NCBI RefSeq assembly: GCF_900176355.1
Contig: NZ_FWXI01000004.1
Coordinates: 186,001 to 250,000, forward strand
From: Sporomusa malonica
GTDB lineage: Bacteria; Bacillota; Negativicutes; Sporomusales; Sporomusaceae
DNA: 64,000 nt
Direction of reading: 5' to 3'
Shown here: piece by piece, positions 34,693-42,915 of the stretch
How positions within the stretch are numbered: position 1 is the first letter of the stretch
Layout of the letters: each line of letters begins with the position of its first letter
Position numbers and translations under genes: made by a program
The notes under the pieces: generated by a model
The model's database searches: none
Told to the model about the DNA's origin: nothing
The model's input: only the letters and a program-made list of their open reading frames with translations

Positions 34693-35784
34693 TCATTTAG
34701 CGGAAAAGGAACCTTTGGAACACCTGTCGATCGCATCCCACAAGCCATATAGGTATACAGCACCCATCGCCCTGTCGTAGAGACCGTAACCTGGCATGCC
34801 TTCCTCACCCCACACCATCCTACCGTGGTCAGGACGCAGCGGACCGGTAAAACCTGCATCATGGAGCGCTTTCATAATAGCGTACATATCAAGCGAGGAA
34901 GTATCGTCTTTATGCGCAACTTCACTGAACACACCTGGCTCATAAATCTTAATGTTGCGCACATGGGCAAAATGGAGACGACCTATTTGAGCAAAGTGAC
35001 CAAAAATCTCTGGAATGTTATTATTCGGATTTGCTCCCAGCGAACCACTGCACAGCGCAAGACCATTAGACGGGCTGTCAACAAGCTTGACAATTCGTTC
35101 AAGGTTTTCCTTGCAGGTTACAATTCGCGGCAGACCAAACACAGACCAGGGGGGATCATCCGGATGAATGGCCATTTTAATGCCACACTCTTCGGCAGTG
35201 GGAATAATGCCTTCCAGGAAATATTTGAGGTTTGCAAACAATTTTTCTTCATCGATATCTCTATATAACTCAAATGACTGTTTAAGGGAGGCTAAACGGC
35301 TTTTCTCCCAGCCTGGAAGTTCAAAACCATTAGATCCTTTTTCCATTTCCTCAACCATCTTTGAAGGTTCTAGGTTGCGGATAATATTCTCGTCATAAAA
35401 AAGAGCAGTAGAACCATCAGGCAGCTCTTTCGCCAATTCGGTCCGCGTCCAGTCAAAGACCGGCATAAAGTTGTAGCAGACTACATCGACACCTGCTTTA
35501 GCCAGATTCTTTAATGTAATACAGTAATTTTCGATATAACGGTCACGGGTCGCCAGGCCAAGTTTGATATCCTCATGAACGTTTACGCTTTCAACAGTCT
35601 TAAACGTGAGACCGGCTGCTTCAATCTGATTTTTAATCTCCAGGATATCCTCATAAGGCCACACTTCGCCCACAGGGATATGGTATATGGCACTGACCAC
35701 ATTTTTCATACCTGGAATTTGTCTGATATACTTGAGCGGAATTTTATCCAGCTTATTACCATACCATCGAAAAGACATTAGCAT
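34693..35784 (-). CDS. uxuA: Mannonate dehydratase
   Basis: A 363-residue TIM-barrel metalloenzyme that dehydrates D-mannonate to 2-keto-3-deoxygluconate. UxuA family residues are visible in MSFRWYG at the N-terminus, VCYNFMPVFDWTRTEL, KMAIHPDDPPWSVFGLPRIV (metal and substrate ligands), LCSGSLGANPNN, and PDHGRMVWGE near the C-terminus. The start is ATG 35784, 8 nt after GGAGG. It lies 12 bp downstream of the GntR regulator gene. The downstream KDG kinase and aldolase genes are not in the window. Confidence 0.95.
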   Translation of the reverse strand: MLMSFRWYGNKLDKIPLKYIRQIPGMKNVVSAIYHIPVGEVWPYEDILEIKNQIEAAGLTFKTVESVNVHEDIKLGLATRDRYIENYCITLKNLAKAGVDVVCYNFMPVFDWTRTELAKELPDGSTALFYDENIIRNLEPSKMVEEMEKGSNGFELPGWEKSRLASLKQSFELYRDIDEEKLFANLKYFLEGIIPTAEECGIKMAIHPDDPPWSVFGLPRIVTCKENLERIVKLVDSPSNGLALCSGSLGANPNNNIPEIFGHFAQIGRLHFAHVRNIKIYEPGVFSEVAHKDDTSSLDMYAIMKALHDAGFTGPLRPDHGRMVWGEEGMPGYGLYDRAMGAVYLYGLWDAIDRCSKGSFSAK

Positions 35785-35796
35785 AATAACATCCTC

Positions 35797-36513
35797 CTAC
35801 TTGTTAGTCACAGTAAATACTTGCTGTTTAGTCGTCAAAAAATAATGTCCCTGTTCTTTTCTTAAGTGCTCCAAATCAACAACTACTTTATTTAGGTGCA
35901 AATCAATTGTCCTTTTGCCCAAGGCTACGTCTTTTTCCCGAATAGCTTTAACAAGCTCGCGGTGCTGTTCAAGCAGCTGATCCCATTCAAATTCCTTTCC
36001 TTTAAGATTCAGTATGCGAACCCGATTGTAGTGTGCATTCATCAGCTGCAGCATATTCCAGATGCGAGCCTTCTTGCACCCCTTGAAAATAATGCTATGC
36101 ATATTTTCATCAAGTTCAAAAAAGCGATGATAGTTTTTTTCGCTGATACATAACTCTTGGAGTGCTAAGCAAGATTGTAGTTGAAATAATTCCTCACTGG
36201 GAAAATCAGCACAAGCCTGCTGAATAACCTCTTTTTCCAGCGTTTCCCTAGCAAACTTAGACTCTTCGACTTGATCTGTGTCAATTAAGGAAACATAGGT
36301 TCCCTTTTGTGGAATAATATCTAATAGATTCTCCTGTGACAGCTTGATAAAAGCTTCTCTTACCGGAGTGCGGCTGACCCTTAATTGAGTTGCCACATCT
36401 TGTTCCGAAATACTTTGCCCTGGCGGAAGGTTGAGATCTATAATATTTAACTTCAAAAACCTGTATACATACTCGCGAATTGACTCGTGAGGGTTTTGCT
36501 CTATAATCAGCAA
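35797..36513 (-). CDS. GntR/FadR-type (FCD) regulator of the uronate operon
   Basis: A 238-residue regulator: winged helix (IREYVYRFLKLNIIDLNLPP to SRTPVREAFIKLSQENLL) and an all-helical FCD ligand domain (about 90-220) with the metal-binding His pattern around ENMHSIIFKGC and HRELVKAI. It corresponds to UxuR/ExuR in function by position, first in the operon. The TTG at 36513 lies 11 nt after AAGGAGG; the frame also stays open to a GTG at 36546, which has no good Shine-Dalgarno. Confidence 0.88.
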   Translation of the reverse strand: MLIIEQNPHESIREYVYRFLKLNIIDLNLPPGQSISEQDVATQLRVSRTPVREAFIKLSQENLLDIIPQKGTYVSLIDTDQVEESKFARETLEKEVIQQACADFPSEELFQLQSCLALQELCISEKNYHRFFELDENMHSIIFKGCKKARIWNMLQLMNAHYNRVRILNLKGKEFEWDQLLEQHRELVKAIREKDVALGKRTIDLHLNKVVVDLEHLRKEQGHYFLTTKQQVFTVTNK

Positions 36514-36798
36514 CTTTCCGGCAGCCTCCTTCGTCTCCACAATCACACACTACCATACTAGCATGACTAATATATATTAAAAATACGAAAAAATTTAGAT
36601 TTTTTTGTGTTTTTTTCACATTGCTTTCTGGGATTATATCCCCTGCCAGAATTGGAGCCTGTTAGTCCTGATTTAAAACATCTGCGTTTAATGATCAAGA
36701 CAGATGACAACAGAAACTAATAATTTGACAAGATTTTTAAAATACCTGCCACGTTTCATTCCACATCATGAAAAATAATACTATATCATGGAAATATT

Positions 36799-36860
36799 TA
36801 AAAAAAACAAATCCGTTCCTGATGATTATAACGTGTTCCACGTTACAATCCGGAACGGAT
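36799..36860 (-). terminator. Terminator of the cobT-cobT-LtaS-like operon
   Basis: Minus-strand stem ATCCGTTCC/GGAACGGAT with inner AACGTG/CACGTT, followed by TTTGTTTTTTTT. It lies about 100 bp past the stop at 36957. Confidence 0.85.
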
Positions 36861-36956
36861 CACTCATGCAAACATCAATACAATTTTCACAAAATACCAC
36901 CTGCTGTTCTTCTTGCATGCATAGCTGCCAGAAATTCAGGGTGAAGCAAGCTCCCC

Positions 36957-38783
36957 TCAGTCTCGTGTACCAAAATAACTGCTGCTAATAATTTTGTCTG
37001 CCAGCTCCCAGCCTTGAACGGCCTGCTCCTTTTCCTGCTCGCTTGCCGCATAACCAACAAACTGTCCGTCAGCCAGCACAGCGAAATCTTTGCCAGTATT
37101 GAGCAGATTTCGCCCCATAGCAGTATGACCATATGCCTCTTCGTCGACCCCCATCAGATAGGCCACTGTCGGTAATATATCGATATGACCACCTCTGATT
37201 TTTATTTCCTGTCCGACTAGCCCCTTCTGGAAAATAATCAGGGGGATTTGTCGATGATTATCAAGCCACCAGTCTTCAGCAGGTATAATACTATTTATCT
37301 GGTGGGGATATAGTTTATGTACACCAGTATGATCGCCATAAATAATAACAACAGTATTATCCAATAATTTGCTTTCATCCAGGTTGGTCAGCAATTTTCC
37401 TATTTGTTGGTCGGTGTAATGCACCGTGTGAAAGCTTTTCCCCAGCATTGTTCCTGCAAATTTTTCGTCTAGTACAAGCTCCTTATATTTATCGGGAAGT
37501 TCATAGGTACTATGGTTTGTCAGGGTAATCATAAACGTCAAAAATGGCGGCTTTTGCTCTCGGATAATCGGCAATGTCTGACGAAAAAAAGAGCCGTCAC
37601 TTAGCCCTAACCCGATTTGTTCATCCATAACAAAGTTTGAAGAATCCAGACATAGGTCATAGCCAATTGACTCCATGTTGTACTGCCAGTTCCAGTACGC
37701 TTTGTTGTCAGGGTGAATGGCCAACGTTGAATAGCCTCGCTTGGCGAGCAGCTTGGGCAGCGAATTGTATGTATTATTGGGATAGCGAAAATACTCAGTT
37801 CCCCGGCGCAAGGGATAGATGGAAGTATTCGCCATAAACTCAGCATCAGCGGTGGTGCCATTGCTGACCTGTTCATAAAAATTAGAGAAATAGAGGCTGT
37901 TACTGAGCAGCTTATTAAGGTTAGGTGTAATCTCCTGACCGTTTAATAAGTTTTTCAAATAAAAGCTCTCTAGGGATTCAACCTGGATAAAGATAAGGTT
38001 TTTCCCTTTAAATAGCCCTTTATACTCATTAGCTGGCAGCACTTCCCTTTTCTGACTGTACCAGGCTTCGATCCCCTCTTTTTCTTGATTACTCAGCACC
38101 AGCGTCCGACATTCCGCAAGATAGTTATAGACATCAAAAGCATGATATCCCAAAGGCGATAACCCGGTAACAGTCTGGCTGGGAGCCCAACACATGGCAA
38201 ACAGGAACTGCTTTTGCCCGCGCTCTGCTGAGATATCAAACACATAATGGGCATAAAGCAGATAGATTGCACCAGCACCTGTCAAGAGCCAATATAGCCG
38301 TTTGCTCTGAGCGGTCTGCCAGTGGCGTTTATGGCCAAATAAGGCACCAACCAATAAGAGAGGGATATCCAAAAACAGCAGGACATCCTCTTCCCGGCTC
38401 ATCGACAGTACGCTGCTGCCAAGGTTTTGGAGGTTGGCAGCCTGACTTACCACATGGACTGATAGAAAAGTACCGAAAGCTCTGAAATGCCATAAATCAA
38501 AGAGAAATATAAAAGAAAGCCCGCAGTTGACTGCAAGCAAAAACCATAGACGACAGCGGCGCGGCAGCAAAAAGCAGGTCGACAAGAGAATGACTAAAAA
38601 AGCCAGATAGACAGTATATGTGGGGACAACAGAGCAAACATCCCAGAAAGCGGCTTTAAAAAATTCGGTATAGTTCACAACCCCTATAAGCAGGACAGAT
38701 TTAAACAACAAGGAGGCTACTGTACCAATCCATAGTACCCAAAAACCATATGCGTTTGCCATCGTTAGCCTAATCTCTAACAT
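36957..38783 (-). CDS. LTA synthase family (alkaline-phosphatase superfamily) sulfatase-like membrane protein
   Basis: A 608-residue protein with five N-terminal transmembrane helices (about 10-190) and an extracytoplasmic sulfatase-fold domain (about 255-560). The metal/catalytic motifs of LtaS are present: FIQVESLES, the nucleophile Thr at 310/311 in NGTTADAEFM, VVIIYGDHTG and GGHIDILPTV. LtaS-type enzymes transfer phosphoglycerol from phosphatidylglycerol. In a diderm Negativicute without classical lipoteichoic acid the acceptor may be a periplasmic glycan or outer-membrane component. The ATG at 38783 overlaps the upstream gene by 14 bp; ATG 38762 is a close alternative. Confidence 0.88.
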   Translation of the reverse strand: MLEIRLTMANAYGFWVLWIGTVASLLFKSVLLIGVVNYTEFFKAAFWDVCSVVPTYTVYLAFLVILLSTCFLLPRRCRLWFLLAVNCGLSFIFLFDLWHFRAFGTFLSVHVVSQAANLQNLGSSVLSMSREEDVLLFLDIPLLLVGALFGHKRHWQTAQSKRLYWLLTGAGAIYLLYAHYVFDISAERGQKQFLFAMCWAPSQTVTGLSPLGYHAFDVYNYLAECRTLVLSNQEKEGIEAWYSQKREVLPANEYKGLFKGKNLIFIQVESLESFYLKNLLNGQEITPNLNKLLSNSLYFSNFYEQVSNGTTADAEFMANTSIYPLRRGTEYFRYPNNTYNSLPKLLAKRGYSTLAIHPDNKAYWNWQYNMESIGYDLCLDSSNFVMDEQIGLGLSDGSFFRQTLPIIREQKPPFLTFMITLTNHSTYELPDKYKELVLDEKFAGTMLGKSFHTVHYTDQQIGKLLTNLDESKLLDNTVVIIYGDHTGVHKLYPHQINSIIPAEDWWLDNHRQIPLIIFQKGLVGQEIKIRGGHIDILPTVAYLMGVDEEAYGHTAMGRNLLNTGKDFAVLADGQFVGYAASEQEKEQAVQGWELADKIISSSYFGTRD

Positions 38784-39825
38784 CCTTGCTTTGCTTTAAT
38801 GCACCTGGCCCGTCTTGCGCCACAGCGACTTCGGCCTCGCCAAAGGTTTTCATATCATTTAACATGTGTAACGCAGCATTAATGAGCGACATTCCAAGAG
38901 CAGCACCTGTTCCCTCACCTAGATTAATCTCAAGCTTTAGATATGCAGGTATACCAATAATATTGAGAGCAGCCTGGTGGGCCGGCTCTGCAGCAAAATG
39001 TGAACCAATCAAATAGTCCTTAACCCCAGGTGCCAGGTTAATGGCAATCAGTGCCGCCGCGCTAGTGGCAAGGCCATCTAAGACCACCGCCGCCCGACCA
39101 GCTGCCGCCCCTAATATGACACCTACTAACCCAGCTATGGCTAAACTGCCCACTTTTGTCAATACATCAAGGGGATGGGTTTTGTCAGGACTGTTGACTT
39201 CTAATATTTTCTTAATAAGCGCTGCTTCTTGCTGGGATAATCCGGCCAACGGTTGCTCACTGTAACAAGCGGTAACAGCAAGAGCTGGAATAATACCTGC
39301 CATCCCTATCTCACCTAAGCCTATGATCTGTACACCTTTGGCAACTTCTTCGCGGGCCAGCCTTGTGCCCACCTCAATGGCCTGGACAGCCTGTTCCCGT
39401 GTCATGGCTGGGCCCTGACTACTATTGTTTGTACCATAAGCTAGTTTTTCATGCCGGATCGCCGAGAGCACCGGCAGGTCTGAGGCAACGCCGATATCTA
39501 CTAAAACCGGCCTAGCATGAACATGCTCAGCAAATACGTTAATGGCCGCACTGCCCTGGCAGAAGCCAATCACCCGCTGAGCTGTTGTCACCTGCTGCTC
39601 ATAGCTAGTTTCAGCAGCTACCCCGTTATCTGCAGCCATAATAATAATAGCTTTTTCCAGACTACCGGGGCGGGGGTTGCCGGTGACGCCTGCCAGCTGA
39701 CAAGCAATATGTTCAAAGGAATATAGACTGTTTAATGGTTTTGTCAAATTGTCAACCCTTAGCTGACACCTCTCCATGGCTTCTGTATCTAATGGCTTGA
39801 TTGCCGCAATTGTCTCTTTAAACAT
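38770..39825 (-). CDS. cobT: CobT homologue 2 (ArsAB-like alpha-ribotide synthase subunit)
   Basis: A 351-residue member of the nicotinate-nucleotide:dimethylbenzimidazole phosphoribosyltransferase family. It retains MAADNGVAAETSY, ASQGPAMTREQAVQAI-like NNSSQGPAMTREQA, and LGEGTGAALG with the catalytic Glu position, but the canonical MGIGNTTASAT of CobT is replaced by IGMAGIIPALA and the SDSRMQVK region is diverged. It starts on the last base of CobT homologue 1 (TAATG). Two adjacent unlike CobT paralogues match Sporomusa ovata ArsA/ArsB, a heterodimer that activates phenol and p-cresol as lower ligands of cobamides. Confidence 0.88.
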   Translation of the reverse strand: MFKETIAAIKPLDTEAMERCQLRVDNLTKPLNSLYSFEHIACQLAGVTGNPRPGSLEKAIIIMAADNGVAAETSYEQQVTTAQRVIGFCQGSAAINVFAEHVHARPVLVDIGVASDLPVLSAIRHEKLAYGTNNSSQGPAMTREQAVQAIEVGTRLAREEVAKGVQIIGLGEIGMAGIIPALAVTACYSEQPLAGLSQQEAALIKKILEVNSPDKTHPLDVLTKVGSLAIAGLVGVILGAAAGRAAVVLDGLATSAAALIAINLAPGVKDYLIGSHFAAEPAHQAALNIIGIPAYLKLEINLGEGTGAALGMSLINAALHMLNDMKTFGEAEVAVAQDGPGALKQSKDVRD

Positions 39826-40859
39826 TAGCCTTGCCTCCCCATGTTATTTAGCAGCTTGCTGGATACTTCGAGCATATCAACAACTACTGAGGCCCCAATG
39901 GCTTCACCTAGGCGTACCCCCATATCTAGACAGGCTTCCAGATTAAGATACCGCAGCGCAATAATGTGAGCTGGTTCACCTGACAGATGAGAAGCAAACA
40001 TATACTCTTTGCTCAAGGGGTGAATGGCGTTGGCAATTAAAGCTGCTGCCGTGGTATTGAGCCCGTCAATCACAACGGCACACCGGTTGGCTGCACATCC
40101 CAGAACAACACCTGCCAATGCCCCGATTTCAAACCCTCCCACCTTAGCCAGAACATCAAGTCCGTCCCTGGCATCAGGCTTATTTAATTCCAGCGCGCGG
40201 CGAACAATATCAATTTTCACCTGCATCCGGCTGTCAGAAATCCCTGTACCCCGTCCGGTAACCTGTTCGGGTGACAAACCAGTAAACGCCCCGACAATGG
40301 TTGCACTGGCTGTCGTATTGCCAATCCCCATCTCCCCAAGGCTAAAGCAGGTATACCCCTGCCGTACCCGGTCATTGACAATTTCAATACCTGTTTCTAT
40401 TGCCTGCACGGCCTGCTCCCGTGTCATAGCCGGGCCTTGGGTAAAATCCTGAGTGCCATAGGCTATTTTCCGGTGCCACAGCCCTGGGACATGCGATAAG
40501 TCACCAGCTACTCCCATATCAACCACCACCATATCGGCCCCACAGAAATTAGCAAAAGCATTCGCACTGCCGCCTTTTGATATTAGATAATTGGCCGTCA
40601 TATGGATGGTGGTTTCTACTGGGTATGCGCTTATCCCTTGCTTGGCAACCCCGTGATCTGCCGAGGCTACAACCATGCAGGTGCGAGGCGCCTCAGGCTG
40701 CAACTGGCCGATTATCCCTGCGTACTGCCGCACCATTTGTTCCAAGCGTCCAAGACTGCCGGCCGGCCTTAGCTGCCCATCCAGTCTATCCTGTACCTGC
40801 TGCATCAGAGCAGTGTCCGGAGCCGTAATTCTCAGTAATGTTTCTTGTAGCAAACTCAT
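39825..40859 (-). CDS. cobT: CobT homologue 1 (ArsAB-like alpha-ribotide synthase subunit)
   Basis: A 344-residue nicotinate-nucleotide:base phosphoribosyltransferase with full CobT motifs: RPAGSLGRLE, VASADHGVAKQGISAYP, FTQGPAMTREQAV, GEMGIGNTTASA, ISDSRMQVKI, and RLGEAIGA with the catalytic Glu. It forms the alpha-ribotide of the cobamide lower ligand from NaMN. The ATG at 40859 is used: the open frame to 40997 reads through the terminator and part of the cobalamin riboswitch and is not coding. Under riboswitch control, with a divergent paralogue behind it, it probably forms an ArsAB-like heterodimer. Confidence 0.92.
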   Translation of the reverse strand: MSLLQETLLRITAPDTALMQQVQDRLDGQLRPAGSLGRLEQMVRQYAGIIGQLQPEAPRTCMVVASADHGVAKQGISAYPVETTIHMTANYLISKGGSANAFANFCGADMVVVDMGVAGDLSHVPGLWHRKIAYGTQDFTQGPAMTREQAVQAIETGIEIVNDRVRQGYTCFSLGEMGIGNTTASATIVGAFTGLSPEQVTGRGTGISDSRMQVKIDIVRRALELNKPDARDGLDVLAKVGGFEIGALAGVVLGCAANRCAVVIDGLNTTAAALIANAIHPLSKEYMFASHLSGEPAHIIALRYLNLEACLDMGVRLGEAIGASVVVDMLEVSSKLLNNMGRQG

Positions 40860-40894
40860 AATAACCCCCCGCATCTTAAATACAATTATGACAG

Positions 40895-40938
40895 AGAAAA
40901 AACAAAAGGCTCTTTTGGGTAATCCCAAAAAAGCCTTC
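40895..40938 (-). terminator. Intrinsic terminator of the cobalamin riboswitch expression platform
   Basis: Minus-strand stem AAGGCTTTTTTGGG/CCCAAAAGAGCCTT with TTGTTTTTT after it, between the aptamer and the cobT start 36 bp downstream. It fits ligand-induced premature termination. Confidence 0.88.
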
Positions 40939-40954
40939 TTTTCCATGAAGGATG

Positions 40955-41135
40955 GTTTAGCGGTGTAAGGCAGGTCTCCTGGCTCCCGGTTCATCAACTC
41001 TTACGCCTTCCCCTTGCGAGTGACATATGTAAGGTCTTCCCGGTACAGTGGTGGGCCCGCGCGTATGTATGGAATCTCCCATACTCCGACTTCCCTATTC
41101 TCCCCCCAGGTTTTGGGAGGCACCTTAACCGTTCA
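40955..41135 (-). ncRNA. Cobalamin riboswitch
   Basis: On the minus strand the leader contains GGTGCC near the 5' end, AATAGGGAAGTCGG, a GC-rich P-stem, CCACCACTGTACCGGGAAG, GTCACTCG, and the B12 box AGCCAGGAGACCTGCC, in the order of the class I cobalamin aptamer. Terminal GGTTAAGG and CCTTA/AACC segments can close P1. It is followed by a terminator and then two cobT-like genes, so cobamide levels should repress lower-ligand activation. Confidence 0.95.
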
Positions 41136-41153
41136 TCGTATGTAACTGTGGTC

Positions 41154-41183
41154 ATTATAACAAAGGAGCTCCCTTTGCGTCAA
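41154..41183 (-). promoter_or_regulatory. Promoter of the cobalamin riboswitch leader
   Basis: Minus-strand TTGACG (41178-41183) and TATAAT (41154-41159), spaced 18 bp; initiation would fall just 5' of the riboswitch. The spacer itself is a near-palindrome (CAAAGGGAGCTCCTTTG). Confidence 0.7.
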
Positions 41184-41192
41184 GACAATTGA

Positions 41193-41291
41193 GATAAGAA
41201 AAGACTTGGCTTGTGCCAAGTCCCTCAGGACGCCGGCAGAAGCCTTAGTCGTTCTTATGTCAACAGAATTGCATTATAAATTCTGGTAGAC
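41193..41291 (+). repeat. 99-bp structured repeat, copy 1
   Basis: Differs from the copy at 44778-44876 at three positions. On the plus strand it can fold as a three-way junction: ATAAGAA/TTCTTAT closing stem, hairpin GACTTGGC-ttgt-GCCAAGTC, hairpin GGC-agaa-GCC within GAC/GTC, then a trailing AGAATT/AATTCT hairpin. It ends just before the livJ-type gene's terminator and sits directly upstream of the cobalamin-riboswitch promoter. Its identity is unknown. Confidence 0.75.
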
Positions 41292-41292
41292 T

Positions 41293-41329
41293 AAAAAAGC
41301 CTGCAGTCCATTAAAGAACTGCAGGCTTT
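41293..41329 (-). terminator. Terminator of the orphan binding-protein gene
   Basis: AAAGCCTGCAGT/ACTGCAGGCTTT stem with a minus-strand T6 tract, 5 bp from the stop codon. Confidence 0.88.
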
Positions 41330-41334
41330 CTATC

Positions 41335-42501
41335 CTACGGCTTAACAGTAGCCTTATATACTTGCTTTCCATCTTTCATTTCAATAATGACTGCATTTTT
41401 CACAGCGTCATGGGTGGCATTCAAGGTGGTTGATCCTGTTACAGTCGGGTAATCCTTGGTTGCAGCCAGAGCCTCGCGAATTTTCGCAGGTTCTGTGCTG
41501 TTAGCGCGTTTGATGGCATCAATGAGTACATTGGCGGCATCATAAGCAAGTACAGCCATGGCATCAGGTGCTTGTCCATACTCTTTCTTATAAGCATCGA
41601 CAAAGGTCTTGGAGGCCGCACTGGTATCATCCACTGAGTAGTGATTAGTAAAATAAGTATTATTCAAAGCTGCTGCAGTGCCTATTTCTACTAATTTAGG
41701 CGAATCCCAGCCATCACCACCGACAACAGGGACGGTAATGCCTAATTCACGGGCTTGCTTTACGATCTTGCCTACTTCTTCATAATAGCCTGGTACATAA
41801 ATAACCTCGGCATTTAACGCTTTTATTTTGGTTAAGATGGTTTTAAAATCCTGGTCTTTCTGTAAGTAAGCTTCTTCCGCCAGAATGCTGCCGCCGCCTT
41901 TAGTGAACCCATCTTTAAAGAAGGCTGATAACCCTTTACTGTAATCGCTGCTGCTATCAACCAGGATAGCTGCTTTTTTAACCTTTAAAGTATTGAGTAC
42001 AAAGTTTGCACCGACGGTGCCTTGGAACGGGTCAATAAAGCATACACGGAAAGAATAGTCTTTTACCTTACCGCTCTTCTCATCAACTGTAACCTTGGGA
42101 TTTGTCGCACCTACAGCAAGGAAAGGTATTTTGGTTGATTCAGCCACACTCGATGCCGCAATAGCATTAGAGCTGGCAAACATACCAGTTACAGCCACAA
42201 CCTTGTCTTGTGTTGCCAACTTTGTCATGGCATTGGCCGATTCTGACGGTTCACTTTTATTATCGGCAATAACGGCTTGAATCTGCTTGCCAAGTAAGCC
42301 GCCTTTAGCATTTGCTTCCTTGATAGCCATCTTGGCTCCGTTTGCTGACGAGGTGCCAAAAGTTGCGTTACCGCCAGTCATTTCATTAAGGATACCAATT
42401 TTAATGTCATTTGAGGCCAGACCACCGCAACCGGCCAACATACCGGTCATAAACATCATTACCGTGACTACAGCTGCCAGTCTTACACTTCTCTTACTCA
42501 T
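41335..42501 (-). CDS. Branched-chain amino-acid-type ABC substrate-binding lipoprotein (LivJ/LivK family)
   Basis: A 388-residue type I periplasmic-binding protein. The signal peptide ends in a lipobox, GMLAGCGG. Family features include IKIGILNEMTGGNATFG, GLLGKQIQAVIADNKSEPSE, VAVTGMFASSNAIAASSV and VIYVPGYYEEVGKIVKQARE. No livHMGF genes are nearby, so it is an orphan receptor in this window; the ligand (amino acid or another small carboxylate) cannot be read. The ATG at 42501 is preferred: the longer frame to 42555 lacks a ribosome binding site and adds charged residues before the signal peptide. Confidence 0.9.
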   Translation of the reverse strand: MSKRSVRLAAVVTVMMFMTGMLAGCGGLASNDIKIGILNEMTGGNATFGTSSANGAKMAIKEANAKGGLLGKQIQAVIADNKSEPSESANAMTKLATQDKVVAVTGMFASSNAIAASSVAESTKIPFLAVGATNPKVTVDEKSGKVKDYSFRVCFIDPFQGTVGANFVLNTLKVKKAAILVDSSSDYSKGLSAFFKDGFTKGGGSILAEEAYLQKDQDFKTILTKIKALNAEVIYVPGYYEEVGKIVKQARELGITVPVVGGDGWDSPKLVEIGTAAALNNTYFTNHYSVDDTSAASKTFVDAYKKEYGQAPDAMAVLAYDAANVLIDAIKRANSTEPAKIREALAATKDYPTVTGSTTLNATHDAVKNAVIIEMKDGKQVYKATVKP

Positions 42502-42559
42502 TATAAAAATTTTCCCCCTCTTTTTGGTCATGTTGCTACACGACCTTAAACGCACGCAT

Positions 42560-42584
42560 AAAAGTATACTACCAAGATACTTTT
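42560..42584. promoter_or_regulatory. Inverted repeat in the binding-protein leader
   Basis: AAAAGTAT and ATACTTTT, 9 bp apart, located about 30-55 nt downstream of the predicted start point. It may be an operator or a leader hairpin. Confidence 0.35.
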
Positions 42585-42620
42585 ATAGTATTTTTATAAT
42601 CTCGTCCGCTATAGTTCTAC

Positions 42621-42649
42621 ATTATATTACATAGGTTTATACTTTTCAA
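42621..42649 (-). promoter_or_regulatory. Promoter of the LivJ-type binding-protein gene
   Basis: Minus-strand TTGAAA (42644-42649) and consensus TATAAT (42621-42626) with 17-bp spacing, about 120 bp upstream of the start codon. Confidence 0.7.
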
Positions 42650-42650
42650 G

Positions 42651-42678
42651 ACAATCAGTGATAACTTTCACTGATTGT
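42651..42678. promoter_or_regulatory. Palindrome abutting the -35 of the binding-protein promoter
   Basis: Perfect 10-bp arms ACAATCAGTG and CACTGATTGT with an 8-bp spacer, 1 bp upstream of the -35 box. The position suits an activator or repressor site; on the plus strand it also has a T8-containing tail and could be a terminator. Confidence 0.45.
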
Positions 42679-42840
42679 TAGTATTTTTTTTACTGTTTGT
42701 TCCCCCTGCAAGTACACGCCACTCTTATGTACTGCCTCCAAAGTCATTGTTAGAATTTTCCTTCATTGGTACATCCTTGGTACTACCCTTTTTCGTACAT
42801 TACAAACATTATAACCGGTGCATCATTTTGGCTATAACAG

Positions 42841-42880
42841 AAAAAAACCTACAAACCTTTATGCGGGTCTGCAGGTTTTA
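42841..42880 (-). terminator. Terminator of the 3D-domain gene
   Basis: Imperfect stem built on AAAACCTGCAGACC/GGTTTGTAGGTTTT with a minus-strand T7 tract, about 35 bp after the stop. Confidence 0.75.
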
Positions 42881-42915
42881 CTATTATCAAAAACTTGAGG
42901 AACCGAGAAATGTTC

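Noticed and set aside
40860..40997. N-terminal extension of CobT homologue 1 (open frame from 40997)
   Set aside because: The segment is the riboswitch P1 region and its terminator; CobT proteins begin at the equivalent of MSLLQETLL (40859), which has a G-rich ribosome binding site.
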